Shown here in pieces: positions 54,864 through 64,000 of a stretch of 64,000 nt of DNA (position 1 is its first letter; the number at the start of each line of letters is the position of its first letter). The notes beneath the pieces were generated by a model. That model saw only the letters and a list, made by a program, of their open reading frames with translations. It was not told where the DNA came from and did not search any database. The position numbers and the translations under genes are program-made. This stretch comes from Roridomyces roridus (lineage: Eukaryota > Basidiomycota > Agaricomycetes > Agaricales > Mycenaceae): assembly GCA_029378245.1 (NCBI GenBank), contig JARKIF010000010.1, positions 1,922,001-1,986,000 of the forward strand. Direction: 5' to 3'.

Positions 54864-55486
54864 GTGCAGTGGTTTCGTACGGTTTTCCGGTGGGCCAGTT
54901 CAGATTCTATAAGTAATATTATTGCGACTCAAAAACTGACTACTTCACGCCCGAGATTGGAAACACTCGCCGCTCTCCCCTACTGCGCCCGACATCTTTC
55001 CGAACGCCGTCCAAAGACCCACCGCGTTAGCTGACCGTCAACTGACCCAGTGAAAACCCACGACCGCGGGTCCGCTTGAGGTCCGCGATTCGATTTTGAG
55101 TGGACAAATTGAAAGCCATACTTATGCTGCATACACAGTAAAAAGGACCTGACTGCCGGTGTTGGAGCGGTGTGGACCCGACAATAGTGTCCCTCTCCTT
55201 TCCCCAGGCACTCTTGAGAAACAGAGCCTACTTACACTACATGGATCCCACGGTCACTGCGGTTGCGCAACGCCACACTGGTGGTCCCTGGCGGCTGCAG
55301 TCATTGCTCTATACACACTGTAACATTTCCCAGCTTGTCTCATCTCGTCCAATCAGGGCTCCAAGATCGAGAGGTCCGCGTGTTACTCTCCCGCTCTTGT
55401 TATCAAAGGGCCGCTCAAATCGCCTCAAAACAGGGGAGAGGGGGCATGCCCGTCGCGTCGGTCCTAGGTCTCCTTCAAGCAGCTCA
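54864..55486. other. Intergenic of unit 3
   Basis: Short promoter region of the downstream membrane gene, alignable in part with 42041-42654. No gene. Confidence 0.5.
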
Positions 55487-56678
55487 ATGGCGAACATCAC
55501 AGACTCCCTTGCTTTCGTGCGAGCGCCTTATTTGCAGGGCACCTTCCTGCAGCTGTACATGAATGGCGTTTACACCGGGCTTTTCTTCCTGACGCTCTAT
55601 GGAATGGGTCAGTGAAACCCATCCGCTACGACTTTGACTACTGAATATGAAGCAGTGTTCAAAAGGCCGATCTACCGCACCACCCCGGGTCTCTTCGTCG
55701 CACTGATTATGATGTACATTCTATCGACGGTGCACCTAATCGGAGATTGGATACACGTCAAGCGCGCCTTTGTCGACAATGGGGATACCGCCGAGTCTGC
55801 TGCAATATACCTTGTGTTTAGGTTTCCGCTCTGGCTGGCCGTTATGGGTACAGTGGCATTTGTGTTGAACACACTCATCGCGGACCTTGTGTTGGTGCGA
55901 TATTTCGATCAATTTTCCACCTCCTGCGACTGAGCCGATATCCTGAAGATCTGGAGATGCTGGACACTCTGGGATCACAATTGGATGGTCGTCACTCTGC
56001 CTATCCTCTGTACACTGACGGGAGCAGGTACGTTATTCCCCCTCATTGTTGAGGAAGATCCTCGACGCACCTACTTAGCACTCGGCTGCAAATATATCCA
56101 AGACGACATACTGCTATTCATTAACCCTAACGGCAACTATGGCACGAGCTTGGCCACATCGTACATGAGCCTATCTCTGGTGACGACCTCTCTGTCTACG
56201 ATTCTGATTATTTACCGCATCCTGATGATGACTGCCCGGAGCACACGGCATGCTCGTGGTTATACACGAGTAATCGAGGTTATGGTGGAATCGGCGCTGT
56301 TGTATTCAGTGGCCTTGATCGTGTACCTGCCTTACTTCACCAACTTGAACACCGCCAACGACGTGTACCCAAACGGAGTGGTTGCACAAATGACGGTGAG
56401 ATCGGATCATTTTACATCAGTGCTCTTGAGCTGAACCATTGCGTGTATGGCAGGGCATCGCACCCACTTTGATTGTCGCGCGAGTGACGTTTGGACTTGC
56501 CCGCCCAGACGAATCGTGGAAGGGTCCGATGTCGACTCTCCGGTTCCGTGGCCGTGGAGGTTCGAGTGTCAACCCAGAAACAAACAGTTTTGCCCTGAGT
56601 GGGAGTTCTAATGCTTTGGATGCCGACAATTCAAAGCCGGAGACATTGGGCGCCATGTTGAACGGAATTTCTGTCTGA
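55487..56678 (+). CDS. Multi-TM fungal membrane protein, unit 3
   Basis: Exons 55487-55607, 55656-55894, 55949-56027, 56079-56395 and 56454-56678 give 326 residues. The first four exons have exactly the lengths of the unit 1 gene (121, 239, 79 and 317 bp). It has the same hydrophobic segments (GTFLQLYMNGVYTGLFFLTL, LFVALIMMYILSTVHLI, YMSLSLVTTSLSTILIIYRI, GIAPTLIVARVTFGLARP). The tail is longer by six residues because the TGA that ends the unit 1 protein is absent; it ends in LNGISV. Function unknown. Confidence 0.85.
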
Positions 56679-57270
56679 TTAATTGGACGAGCGCATGTAC
56701 AGCAGCTTCGTTTTGCCATGTTGAATTCTGCTTTGTTGCGTGGCGGTGACGATCAATCTAGGCTGTTGCTTGAATTCACTTCCATCACTTCTGGCATCCC
56801 GCACCACCGTGACAAACTTCACTGCGTACTCTCACTATTGGGAGCACTCTCCGCGAGTGTGAGACTCCCAGATGCCCCAGCCAATAATTTCGTGCGATGC
56901 CGGAGAGAACTCAGCCGGAGAACTCGCACTGATCGGCTGTTGTGTCCAGTACTCAGATCGTCCGAACAAATCAGCCCTGTGAAGAGATCGGCTGAGGGTA
57001 AGTACTGAATTCTCATGAGCGTCTTTGACTGACATATCTGCCCTTAATTGATTCAAGAGCGCATTTCATAGCAGTAGAAGCCATCGGATGAGAAATATTG
57101 CCTTGAATGTCTACTATTGAACTCGTGGGGAACGTCAGTCAATCCTTCAGCGCCCAAGATGCGCTCGCGGAGCTGTGAAATTTCATTTTACGAGAAATCA
57201 TTAGCCGCAGTACTTATTTAGCTCCACGTTGGACCTACCGGATCCCCAGACCCCAAACCGACACGGAAAG
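56679..57270. other. Gene-free stretch
   Basis: No supported gene. A block near 56930-57040 resembles 46530-46600 (CGGCTGTTGTGTC, CGGCTGAGGG, ACTGACATATCT), marking the edge of the duplicated segment. Confidence 0.4.
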
Positions 57271-58051
57271 ATGGCCACGTCCTACTTTCTCTTTGCCAAC
57301 CCACCCACGATCATGCTTCCAGCTGCAGACGCCCACAGAGTGGTCATGGCCTGCACGAATTGCCGCAAACGAAAGATCAAGGTGCGCGTGTTCTAGGCTA
57401 CAAATAAAGTTCTACTTGCTTTACAGCTCAATGCGATGCAGTGCCTAACATCAACCTCGCCGACAAACTCCTGCTGCCAGCGCTGCACATCCAGAGGCCT
57501 CCAGTGCGAGTACACCCGAGGGCCGGTGGCTTCTGAAAAACGCAATAAAACCAAGTTCACATCGAAGGTGAAATCCAAACGTCGGACTCGGACTGGCAAA
57601 TGCGTTGAAAGAGACGTCGTGCCACGAACGTCGCCCCTCGAGATCTTTGAAACGCGTCCACCGGACGCTGGACAGGGCCAGGAGAGGTACGTCGTTGCAT
57701 ATCTGATTTTCTCAATCGTGCGTACCATTGACCCCGTATAGCGGTGTCCGTCTAGTCTGGCCATATCCTCCTCCTCCTTCTCGAGCTCCTACCGCTACAC
57801 CCGACTCTGACCTGACGAGAATCTCACCTGCCTGGATATATTCCATGGCCCACCACGGCGAGCTGGGATCTGAATTTCCATGCCCATATACACCCAATTC
57901 ATGGTGGTCCAACTCCGACTTTGACCAGCCGGGAATCTCACCTGGTTGGATATATCCCTGTCCCATGGCCAACACACAACGTGACGCGGAAGCTGCGAGC
58001 TTCATGCCAACACCACCGAGTTTGTCGATGGCCACCGTATTTTACTGTTGA
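57271..58051 (+). CDS. Short Zn2Cys6 transcription factor
   Basis: Exons 57271-57381, 57442-57686 and 57742-58051 give 221 residues. Intron 1 splits the zinc cluster; joined it reads ACTNCRKRKIK then CLTSTSPTNSCCQRCTSRGLQCEY, i.e. Cx2Cx6C...Cx2Cx6C at residues ~28-60, with the usual basic loop. A basic linker (KVKSKRRTRTGK) follows. The C-terminal part is Pro/Trp/Tyr-rich with a repeated RISPAWIYSM / GISPGWIYPC motif and has no fungal-specific TF middle-homology domain. It would act in the nucleus on CGG-type sites by family; targets are unknown. Confidence 0.85.
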
Positions 58052-58548
58052 TGAGACTCAGAGCGCGAACATCCATGGTTCTAGACTCCCCCGTGGGACT
58101 CGCTCAGCCTTTGGTCGGACATTTGCCCAGTCCCAGTCGACCACAATCCGAAGGAGCCGGCGCACCAGGCCGCTTGTAATTAATAGATTTCATTCACTTT
58201 TTGGATCACATCTATCAACGGTGCTACTTGCAACTTTCGGCTGGTTCATTCAGAAGATATGAAGAGGCCTATAGCATCGGTAAGACCGATAATACTACTC
58301 AAGTCTCAAGTTAGAAACTGCATTCCCCGTTCGATTCGGAACAGATCCATTCGCCGTAGCTACTTGGCTTTTTTATCCAGTCAGTACTTTACAGGATGGG
58401 ACGTACCTTGCAATGCTTTAGATATGGCTACGGTGCCGACTCGTCGCAGATTCAAAAGGCCTTCGCGCAACTTTCGTGATTGAGTTTCGTCCGGGGATTA
58501 TACGCATGTCTCTTCCGACTGCCCTCCTCCGCCTCCGACTGCTGGACA
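58052..58548. other. Gene-free stretch with one T-arm-like box
   Basis: Contains CCCGTTCGATTCGG at 58326-58339, an isolated copy of the dispersed box. No gene supported. Confidence 0.4.
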
Positions 58549-58761
58549 TCACCACTGGTTGAATTGCCACTTGACGCCATCGTCCTCGCTCCTGCGCCTC
58601 GGTTCAAAATCGGGCTCCATCGCTCCGTTCAGGTGTCCGGCTATATAATATGTTAGTTGCAAAGGGTAAGGCCTGACGTGGTACGTGCCTGCGACGGGAC
58701 TGGCAGCAGCAAGTTCAAAGGCGACTGCGAGAGCCAGGAAGGTGAGCATTGAAAACTTCAT
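58549..58761 (-). CDS. Small secreted peptide, 70 residues
   Basis: Signal peptide MKFSMLTFLALAVAFELAAA, then SPVAGTYHVRP and a polar C-terminus ending DDGVKWQFNQW. No cysteine. A possible 44 bp intron (GTACCACG...CTAACATATTATATAG, with a good branch site) would change the frame and shorten the product to about 44 residues, so the single-exon reading is preferred with caution. No family recognised. Confidence 0.45.
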   Translation of the reverse strand: MKFSMLTFLALAVAFELAAASPVAGTYHVRPYPLQLTYYIAGHLNGAMEPDFEPRRRSEDDGVKWQFNQW

Positions 58762-59316
58762 GCTGAGTTGGTTGGTTATTCGTATGAAATTGGGGATGAT
58801 GAGGCTCGGTGTACATGTTGCTCTTCTTATACTACATAGATTTTGTAGTCATGTGCTGTTGGCGGATTGCAAACAGCAAGCTTCTACGTGGTGATGAACA
58901 GAATCTTCAAAGTTCAACCTCGGTGAATTGGCTCTGACCGGCCGCCGAGCTGGTTGCTGGCGTGGTTGAATGAATTGGTGTCTTGCAAACACCCAGTTCC
59001 TACGTGGCGATGAGCAAAATCTTCGGTGAATTGAAGTAAACGGCGGCAGGTGTCGGAAGGGTCAGACCGACGTGTCCTTGCACGAAAGGGCCACAGTTGA
59101 GGTGTATTTGGAGTAAATTCGGGTGAATGGATTGGCAGTTCTCCATAAACGCGGAAGTGCAGCAATTTATACTAATAGTCGCAGTCCGTTACAAGTTACA
59201 AATGATTGAAGTTGTTTACCGCTACACGTGTACAGTTGCATAAATATCTATCTGTCTGTGTCCTGTCCTGTCCTGTATGTCTACTCTCAACCCAAATCCA
59301 AGAACGGAAACTACGC
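58762..59316. other. Gene-free stretch with a short direct repeat
   Basis: Two ~28 bp imperfect direct repeats, CTACGTGGTGATGAACAG (58884) and CTACGTGGCGATGAGCAA (59000), are followed by AATCTTC and sit ~116 bp apart. No gene. Confidence 0.4.
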
Positions 59317-60612
59317 TCAATAAACGACACTCGGAATCCTCGGCAACGGCCTCGAATACCTCGGCGGCGGCGTCGGCAACTGGCTCTGTGATTCCGTGGA
59401 CGACGTAGGCGAGCCCCCACCGCCCTGGCCGGACATCACATTTCGCGAGAGCGGTGATCCACGCGGATACCTCGTGCCCATATGCACCTTTAACGAGGCC
59501 GGTGCTGAGCTTGAAGCCATGGATGCGGGAAGCAGGGGCGATGAAGAAGCGAAAGAAGATGGGGCAGGAGAGCCCGCGCGTAAGGGACGCAGAGGTGCGA
59601 TGTACGCCAAAGGAGGGCGAGGTATTTCCTCAACCCTCTCTGAATAAGAATAAGGTGAATACTCCGGCAATTCAGCTCCGAACACATCCGAGCCGAGTTT
59701 CGCCTCTGCATCGAGGATGCGCATACCCCGTCTCTGCCTCCGCCTCCGTCGCCAGAAGAGGAAGACGAGGATGAGGGCTGAGATTAGGAAGAGCGGTACG
59801 AGAACGCCGACGAGCGCACGTGTGCTTTTGGTGAGCGTCGACGATGCAGAGGACGAATCAGATTTAGAGTGTGAGCTGCCCGATGCCGTTGGAACGCTAT
59901 ATGCATCCGAACTAGCCGGCGCCGTTGAGCTAGCAAAGCTTGATGACCAGGGTGCTAGGGGCATGGATTGGGCGCCGTATTGAGTCGGATTCGCATGCGT
60001 CAAGGTAGTCACATGCGGTGGGGGCGGTGGGGGCTGAGTGGGCGGAGGAGAAGGCGGAAATGGGAGCAACGGCGTGAGCGAGTCAGTGCCGATAGGAGGA
60101 AACGCGATCGTGGTGCCAGGGGGCGGTCCTGGAGTCACAGTGAACGGCGGAGGCGGAAGCGGTCGCGGTGGTGTTGTTGTTGTTGTTTGTGGTGGGAAGG
60201 GGAAAACCGTTGGCAGCGGAAATACCGGGGGAGTTGGAAGAGGGATGGGGAAGGGGATGGAAATGGGCGGAATGAACGGCAGTGGGATCGGAAGCAACCC
60301 CAAGACGAGCCCGTCCCGAGCACCCATGAGTCTGCTATGCACGAACATGTGAGCCTCGCAGCCCGGAGTGAGAGTAACGTTTAGACGCACCAGAGTACCA
60401 AGCAGCCAGCGCGAATATGAATCTTCCCTCGAGAAGTATTTCGCAGAAATACGCGCAGAGGGGAAGCGGGCTCGCCCCAGGCAGACCTTGAGTTTGCGTC
60501 GGGATGCGCAGTGTGGAGGCGGGAAGCAAGTCTTACTGCGTTGGAGGATCAATGTATTTCTGGCACGACAAGAAACTTTTATCGTCGTCGTCGTGAGGGC
60601 CAGTTTCGACAT
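59317..60612 (-). CDS. Single-pass Pro/Ser-rich membrane protein
   Basis: One long frame of 431 codons; the true start is uncertain (ATG at 60612, 60348 or 60327), and a 5' intron is possible because the first ~85 residues look non-coding. From MGARDGLVLGLL on it has a Pro-rich stretch, a Ser/Thr-rich stalk, one TM segment (ALVGVLVPLFLISALILVFLF), the stop-transfer RRRRRQRR, DAEAKLG, and a Ser/Pro-rich cytosolic tail with PPPRYSRPLPRIP. It is architecturally similar to the gene at 63136 on the other strand. Possible cell-wall stress sensor-like protein by architecture only. Confidence 0.55.
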   Translation of the reverse strand: MSKLALTTTTIKVSCRARNTLILQRSKTCFPPPHCASRRKLKVCLGRARFPSARISAKYFSREDSYSRWLLGTLVRLNVTLTPGCEAHMFVHSRLMGARDGLVLGLLPIPLPFIPPISIPFPIPLPTPPVFPLPTVFPFPPQTTTTTPPRPLPPPPFTVTPGPPPGTTIAFPPIGTDSLTPLLPFPPSPPPTQPPPPPPHVTTLTHANPTQYGAQSMPLAPWSSSFASSTAPASSDAYSVPTASGSSHSKSDSSSASSTLTKSTRALVGVLVPLFLISALILVFLFWRRRRRQRRGMRILDAEAKLGSDVFGAELPEYSPYSYSERVEEIPRPPLAYIAPLRPLRAGSPAPSSFASSSPLLPASMASSSAPASLKVHMGTRYPRGSPLSRNVMSGQGGGGSPTSSTESQSQLPTPPPRYSRPLPRIPSVVY

Positions 60613-61157
60613 CCAGATCAGAGTGCCATCGTTCTGAGCCGGGATTTCAAGACGTAGTGGGCGACCCGGACGAATCAGTAGCCGAAGCTACGGTACCAAA
60701 GCTGCCAATAGGAGAGTAGACAAGAGTGAGTGAATACTGTGGAGAGCTCGATGCATCAGGATGGGACCGATGCGATCTGCCAGCTGGCGCCACGCACGAT
60801 GACTCGCATGGGAGAAGACAACGGGGGAGGTCGTCTTCGCGGTAGTCAAACATGGGCTGTGTCAAGGGCTTCAATGAACCGGAGTCTTGGATGAGGATGG
60901 ATGGCGAGAGCAAGGAGCGGACCGGTCACTGTTGATCCGGACGTATGAGTCATCTTGCTAAGCGAGGGTTGCTCACAACCCTCATCACCGGCACCCCAGA
61001 CAAAGCCCGCTCTTCTTCGACGCTGCCCAGTATGGAGGCCCGGAGCATCGCGCTTTGAAACGCGATGATAATTCATGATGGCCGCTGTCATTGGCTGTTC
61101 CGAGATAAGACCCCGTAACCGTCGGCACTTTATGCCGTATTCGGAAATTGATTTAAT
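60613..61157. other. Gene-free stretch
   Basis: No supported gene or repeat. Confidence 0.4.
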
Positions 61158-62440
61158 TTGAGATCAATTGATTTACCGCCGCGCCGACCGTCCGAACATA
61201 CTATGTCGACATTTCTCAAATTTGGAATTTGCCTTGCCACACAGAGTGATTCAGGCTCCGAGAATATGGGCGTTGCAAATGGACACACCGTCCTCCGGCA
61301 CTTCCGCGACCCAAGCCTCAAGGGCACACGTCAACATCGCTACATGTGGGAGAAGAAGAAGATCAAACCAGAGGTCGGATGGAGCCAACTACGCCGCAGA
61401 TTCGCCCCAGGTTTTGAAGATATCTTGGACGTCGGCGTGAACATGGGTTGGTATGATCCGAAGGCCCTACTTGAAGCGTGCGTGAGTTTCTTTTTGCAGT
61501 GAGTGATTGAAATCGAACAGATCAACTCTTCGGCCTCAAATTCCGTTGGGTCTTCATCCAATGGCTACAATCCGAGCTGGATTCATACTATTGCGTCAAC
61601 AACACCGCCAAATGCAAGGATCGGAATAAAATCCTTCTCAACGCCGGTGTTCCAGCCCATATGTTTCAATTTCCAGAGGACTTCCGACTAGTATGCGGCC
61701 CTGGATTTCAAGGTGGGTTGTTTTTGTGTACTAGATACTCAGGAGTCAGAACTGAATGCTTGATTGCCTACAGATAACTGTCGAGCAGGAGAGCATTATT
61801 GTCCTTGTTCGAGTCATGTATGCTCCTCGGGACCGTGATGTTTTCCAACTGGTTCCTGCGGACTTCAATTTGATCAGCACCTAGAGTCCACAGATGCCGG
61901 TCACAGGAAGAGGTTCTTGGACGTCTATCTCACCCCCCTCCGCCGACTTGAAATACGTCGGCTTGGAGGGCATGTGGACATTGAGGGGCGATGGGGCTTT
62001 ACGATACAGGCGAGGCTAGTGGCGCCGAGGAACTAGAACTACTCCAGGGGATGGAGGAGCTGCGCGGCGGAGAGTCGGCAGCTGGGCAGTACTACATGGG
62101 GGCGTCAATAATGGGGATGGTCTTGGTTTGTGGTTCACAACTCAGTTCCAACTTCCTCGTCATATCTCAACGTAGATTCTGATCATTTGCAACACTTGAA
62201 CAATCTGGTCAATCAAGTGGAGCCCGTTTGGGGGACGGGAGTGTTCCCATTGATGCCGAGGAGGAGGAAGTATTTGTCTGGCTTGAGGATGAAGAGCACC
62301 CTGAGGACTTCATGAATGCAGATGAATGTAATTTGATCCGGCTGTACTTGCCCCTCAGAGCCGCATGTCAAATCAATGTTGTAATACGGAAGAATGAGCT
62401 GACGGTTACGGGGTCCCTACTTCGGAGCACTCGTTGACAT
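61158..62440 (+). pseudogene. Integrase-core protein relic
   Basis: Pieces recalled from the fungal integrase core-domain family: SDSGSENMGVANGHTVLRHF, then KPEVGWSQLRRRFAPGFEDILD and VNMGWYDP (to ~61470); after a gap, in another frame, LFGLKFRWVFIQWLQSELDS and VNNTAKCKDRNKILLNAGVP (61508-61690); then LDFK-ITVEQESIIVLVRV after an intron ending near 61773. The frames do not join cleanly at ~61480 and ~61695, and the N-terminal catalytic part is missing. It is a decayed, 5'-truncated transposon-derived or domesticated gene. The stretch to 62440 is open in short frames only. Confidence 0.55.
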
Positions 62441-63135
62441 CGGCCATCATGGATTATCATCGCGGTTCAAAGCGCGATGCTCCGGGCCTCCATAGCCCAG
62501 TGCTCCTGTATCTCTGATCGTCGCTCTCAGGTCAACACATGCTCCGAGTCGTGATTTCATCTTGGTCGACCTGTGCCCTTGATTGGCCACTGCGCTGGGT
62601 GGCATCGTCGGATACTGTTCTTTGCTGCTCAAAGAAGAATCTATCCGTCCAAATCACATCCGGATCGACAGTGAATCAATCAACAACGAATCTATCGCTG
62701 GTCCCTCCCACGACGCATCGGTATATCATCCCATCCCTTCAAGACGAGTCCGCCTCCGACCCGTCTCTCGTAGGCAGACGCTTTCCTCCATGCCTTTCAC
62801 CAAGATTTTTGACCTCTTTGACCTCGGATTCATTGCAAGGCCAGTCCTGGGTACTGTTCCTTCCTTGATTGTTTTTAGATATCATGATTCCTCGACATGA
62901 AACGTCTTCGACTGCGGGAGGGAATCAAGCCCTCTTTTCTAGTCAGCGTCTTCGGCGCCTACTGACACGATCTTTCCTCCTCACCCACCACACCCACACT
63001 CCTTTCACCACCACCACTCCTTTCCAACGCCGCTCGTTATCCACATTCCTTGAATCGGTGCCTGGTGTGTGCTTTATTCCCAGTATTGACGAGTAGGTCT
63101 GACCTGGAATACGCACGCAGCTCGCTGTTGCCGTG
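62441..63135. other. Gene-free stretch
   Basis: Upstream region of the edge gene. A 5' exon with a signal peptide may lie here, but I could not define it. Confidence 0.35.
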
Positions 63136-64000
63136 ATGCCTCACGCTGCTAATGGTGCCATGCACCCACGGATGCATCTTCACGATCGCTCCGGCGCTCT
63201 TGCTGTCCGCCAAAGAGGCGGCTTCACTACCACCATCTTCGCGACTGTTATAACGACTTTCGGAGGCGGCGGCGAAAACCCGGGCCATCGAACTCCAAAT
63301 AACGATCCTCCTACTGTCACGCAGGAACAGCCACCTCCTGCCACTCCGAATACGTCTACAACACCTACACCACCTACGACTACTCCGCCGACACCGACAC
63401 CGACATCGCCTTCCTCATCCACCACACGCCCATCGGTAACTAGCAGCAGTCCTTCCAATACTCCACCGGCTCCAATAGTATCGAGCGTCGCTCATTCCTC
63501 TCTCCCCATCACACATATAGCGAGCAGCCTAACAACTATCGCGTTAATCGGCGTTTCGCCGACCCACTCCTCCTCCCCCTCCTCCCTCCCAAGTGCTTCC
63601 GCCCTCCCCGACTCGTCAGACACCTCTTCTTCCCCCTCCTCTTCGCTCCCCGGATTGCTCTCCGCTCCCTCGGCATCTTCCTCCCCACCACCAGCCTCCA
63701 GCTCATCCAATACCCCAAAACACGCAGCCGTAGCAGCAGGCATCATCATCCCCATATTCCTGCTCCTCCTCCTCGCGAGCATCCTCATGTGGTTTCGTCG
63801 TCGTCGTCGGCAGCGTGAGGCGCAGTGGGAGACGGATGCTGAGGTGGCGAAGGAGGCGGCGGCGTGGAAACCACCGATGGTGTCGGTATCTGTCGCTGCT
63901 GCTGCCAGTGCCACCGACCGATCGCGTCATATGTCGAGCAGGACCAGTACCGCCTCCGAATCGCATGCGTACAGCCATTCTGCGGTGTCGCATCCGTATT
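63136..64000 (+). CDS. Single-pass Thr/Ser/Pro-rich membrane protein, cut by window edge
   Basis: An open frame runs from the ATG at 63136 without a stop to the end of the window (288 codons plus 1 base). It starts MPHAANGAMHPRMHLHDRSG, then has a Thr/Pro-rich stretch (TPTPPTTTPPTPTPT), a Ser-rich stalk, one TM segment (AAVAAGIIIPIFLLLLLASIL), the stop-transfer FRRRRRQRE and DAEVAKEAA, then a Ser-rich cytosolic tail. TM, RRRRRQR and DAE are in the same order as in the gene at 59317, so the two may be related. The usual signal peptide is not visible, so a 5' exon may be missing. Confidence 0.6.
   Translation, partial: MPHAANGAMHPRMHLHDRSGALAVRQRGGFTTTIFATVITTFGGGGENPGHRTPNNDPPTVTQEQPPPATPNTSTTPTPPTTTPPTPTPTSPSSSTTRPSVTSSSPSNTPPAPIVSSVAHSSLPITHIASSLTTIALIGVSPTHSSSPSSLPSASALPDSSDTSSSPSSSLPGLLSAPSASSSPPPASSSSNTPKHAAVAAGIIIPIFLLLLLASILMWFRRRRRQREAQWETDAEVAKEAAAWKPPMVSVSVAAAASATDRSRHMSSRTSTASESHAYSHSAVSHPY

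Noticed and set aside
57712..58035. 107-codon minus-strand ORF over exon 3 of the Zn2Cys6 gene
   Set aside because: Antisense shadow; the zinc-cluster gene has consistent splice phases over three exons.
1..64000. CRISPR arrays, rRNA genes, complete tRNAs, prokaryotic operons
   Set aside because: None seen; the tandem repeats present are transposon subterminal repeats or duplicated exons, and the only tRNA-like signals are single arms.

Overview
The window is nuclear DNA of a mushroom-forming basidiomycete (Agaricomycetes). The evidence is genes with many 44-60 bp GT-AG introns, a STE3-type pheromone receptor, a NACHT-type NLR with the fungal leader NTGFQVSGGSFYSVAGDVN, agaricomycete F-box and multi-TM membrane-protein families, a GH10 xylanase, and dense hAT, Tc1-like and LTR relics. 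An affinity to mycenoid Agaricales is a guess from the NLR leader. I see no rRNA, complete tRNA, CRISPR or prokaryotic feature.

Layout. 0-3 kb: a small secreted protein, then a Cys-rich/Pro-rich gene whose 3' half is a tandem array of duplicated ~87 bp exons. 3-12 kb: one minus-strand NLR relic broken by frameshifts and insertions: a 0.70 kb insert, a 3.69 kb TIR element (with a 597 bp hAT MITE inside it) and ~1.8 kb of extra DNA in its first intron. 13-20.5 kb: an MFS monocarboxylate-type transporter, a 12-exon secreted GH10 xylanase, two diverged ~300 bp repeats with a tRNA-like box, and a basic Ser/Thr-rich protein. 21-27 kb: a STE3-type receptor followed by a small gene ending in the CaaX box CVIA, with further small secreted-protein candidates and an F-box gene. 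27-31 kb: two hAT MITEs with perfect 8 bp target duplications, then a DUF6533 membrane-protein gene interrupted by a 922 bp solo LTR. 31-39 kb: two arrays of a T-arm/B-box-like motif flank a divergent pair, an APC amino-acid transporter and a MYND-finger protein; a second copy of the Cys-rich gene follows.

40-57 kb is a tandem triplication of a two-gene unit: an F-box/leucine-rich protein followed by a multi-TM membrane protein. Unit 1 has a dead F-box gene and an intact membrane gene. Unit 2 has an intact F-box gene and a membrane gene broken by a frameshift plus two adjacent TIR elements, the larger carrying a gene fragment that is itself split by a hAT MITE. Unit 3 is intact. The F-box genes of units 2 and 3 share a 554 bp identical tract, intron included, which suggests gene conversion. 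57-64 kb: a short Zn2Cys6 regulator, a secreted peptide, two single-pass Pro/Ser/Thr-rich membrane proteins with an RRRRRQ stop-transfer motif (one running off the right edge), and an integrase-core relic.

Exon models were made by eye from splice consensus, reading-frame continuity and paralogue comparison; frame arithmetic was checked for the multi-exon models described as intact. Family names rest on remembered motifs, not on searches.
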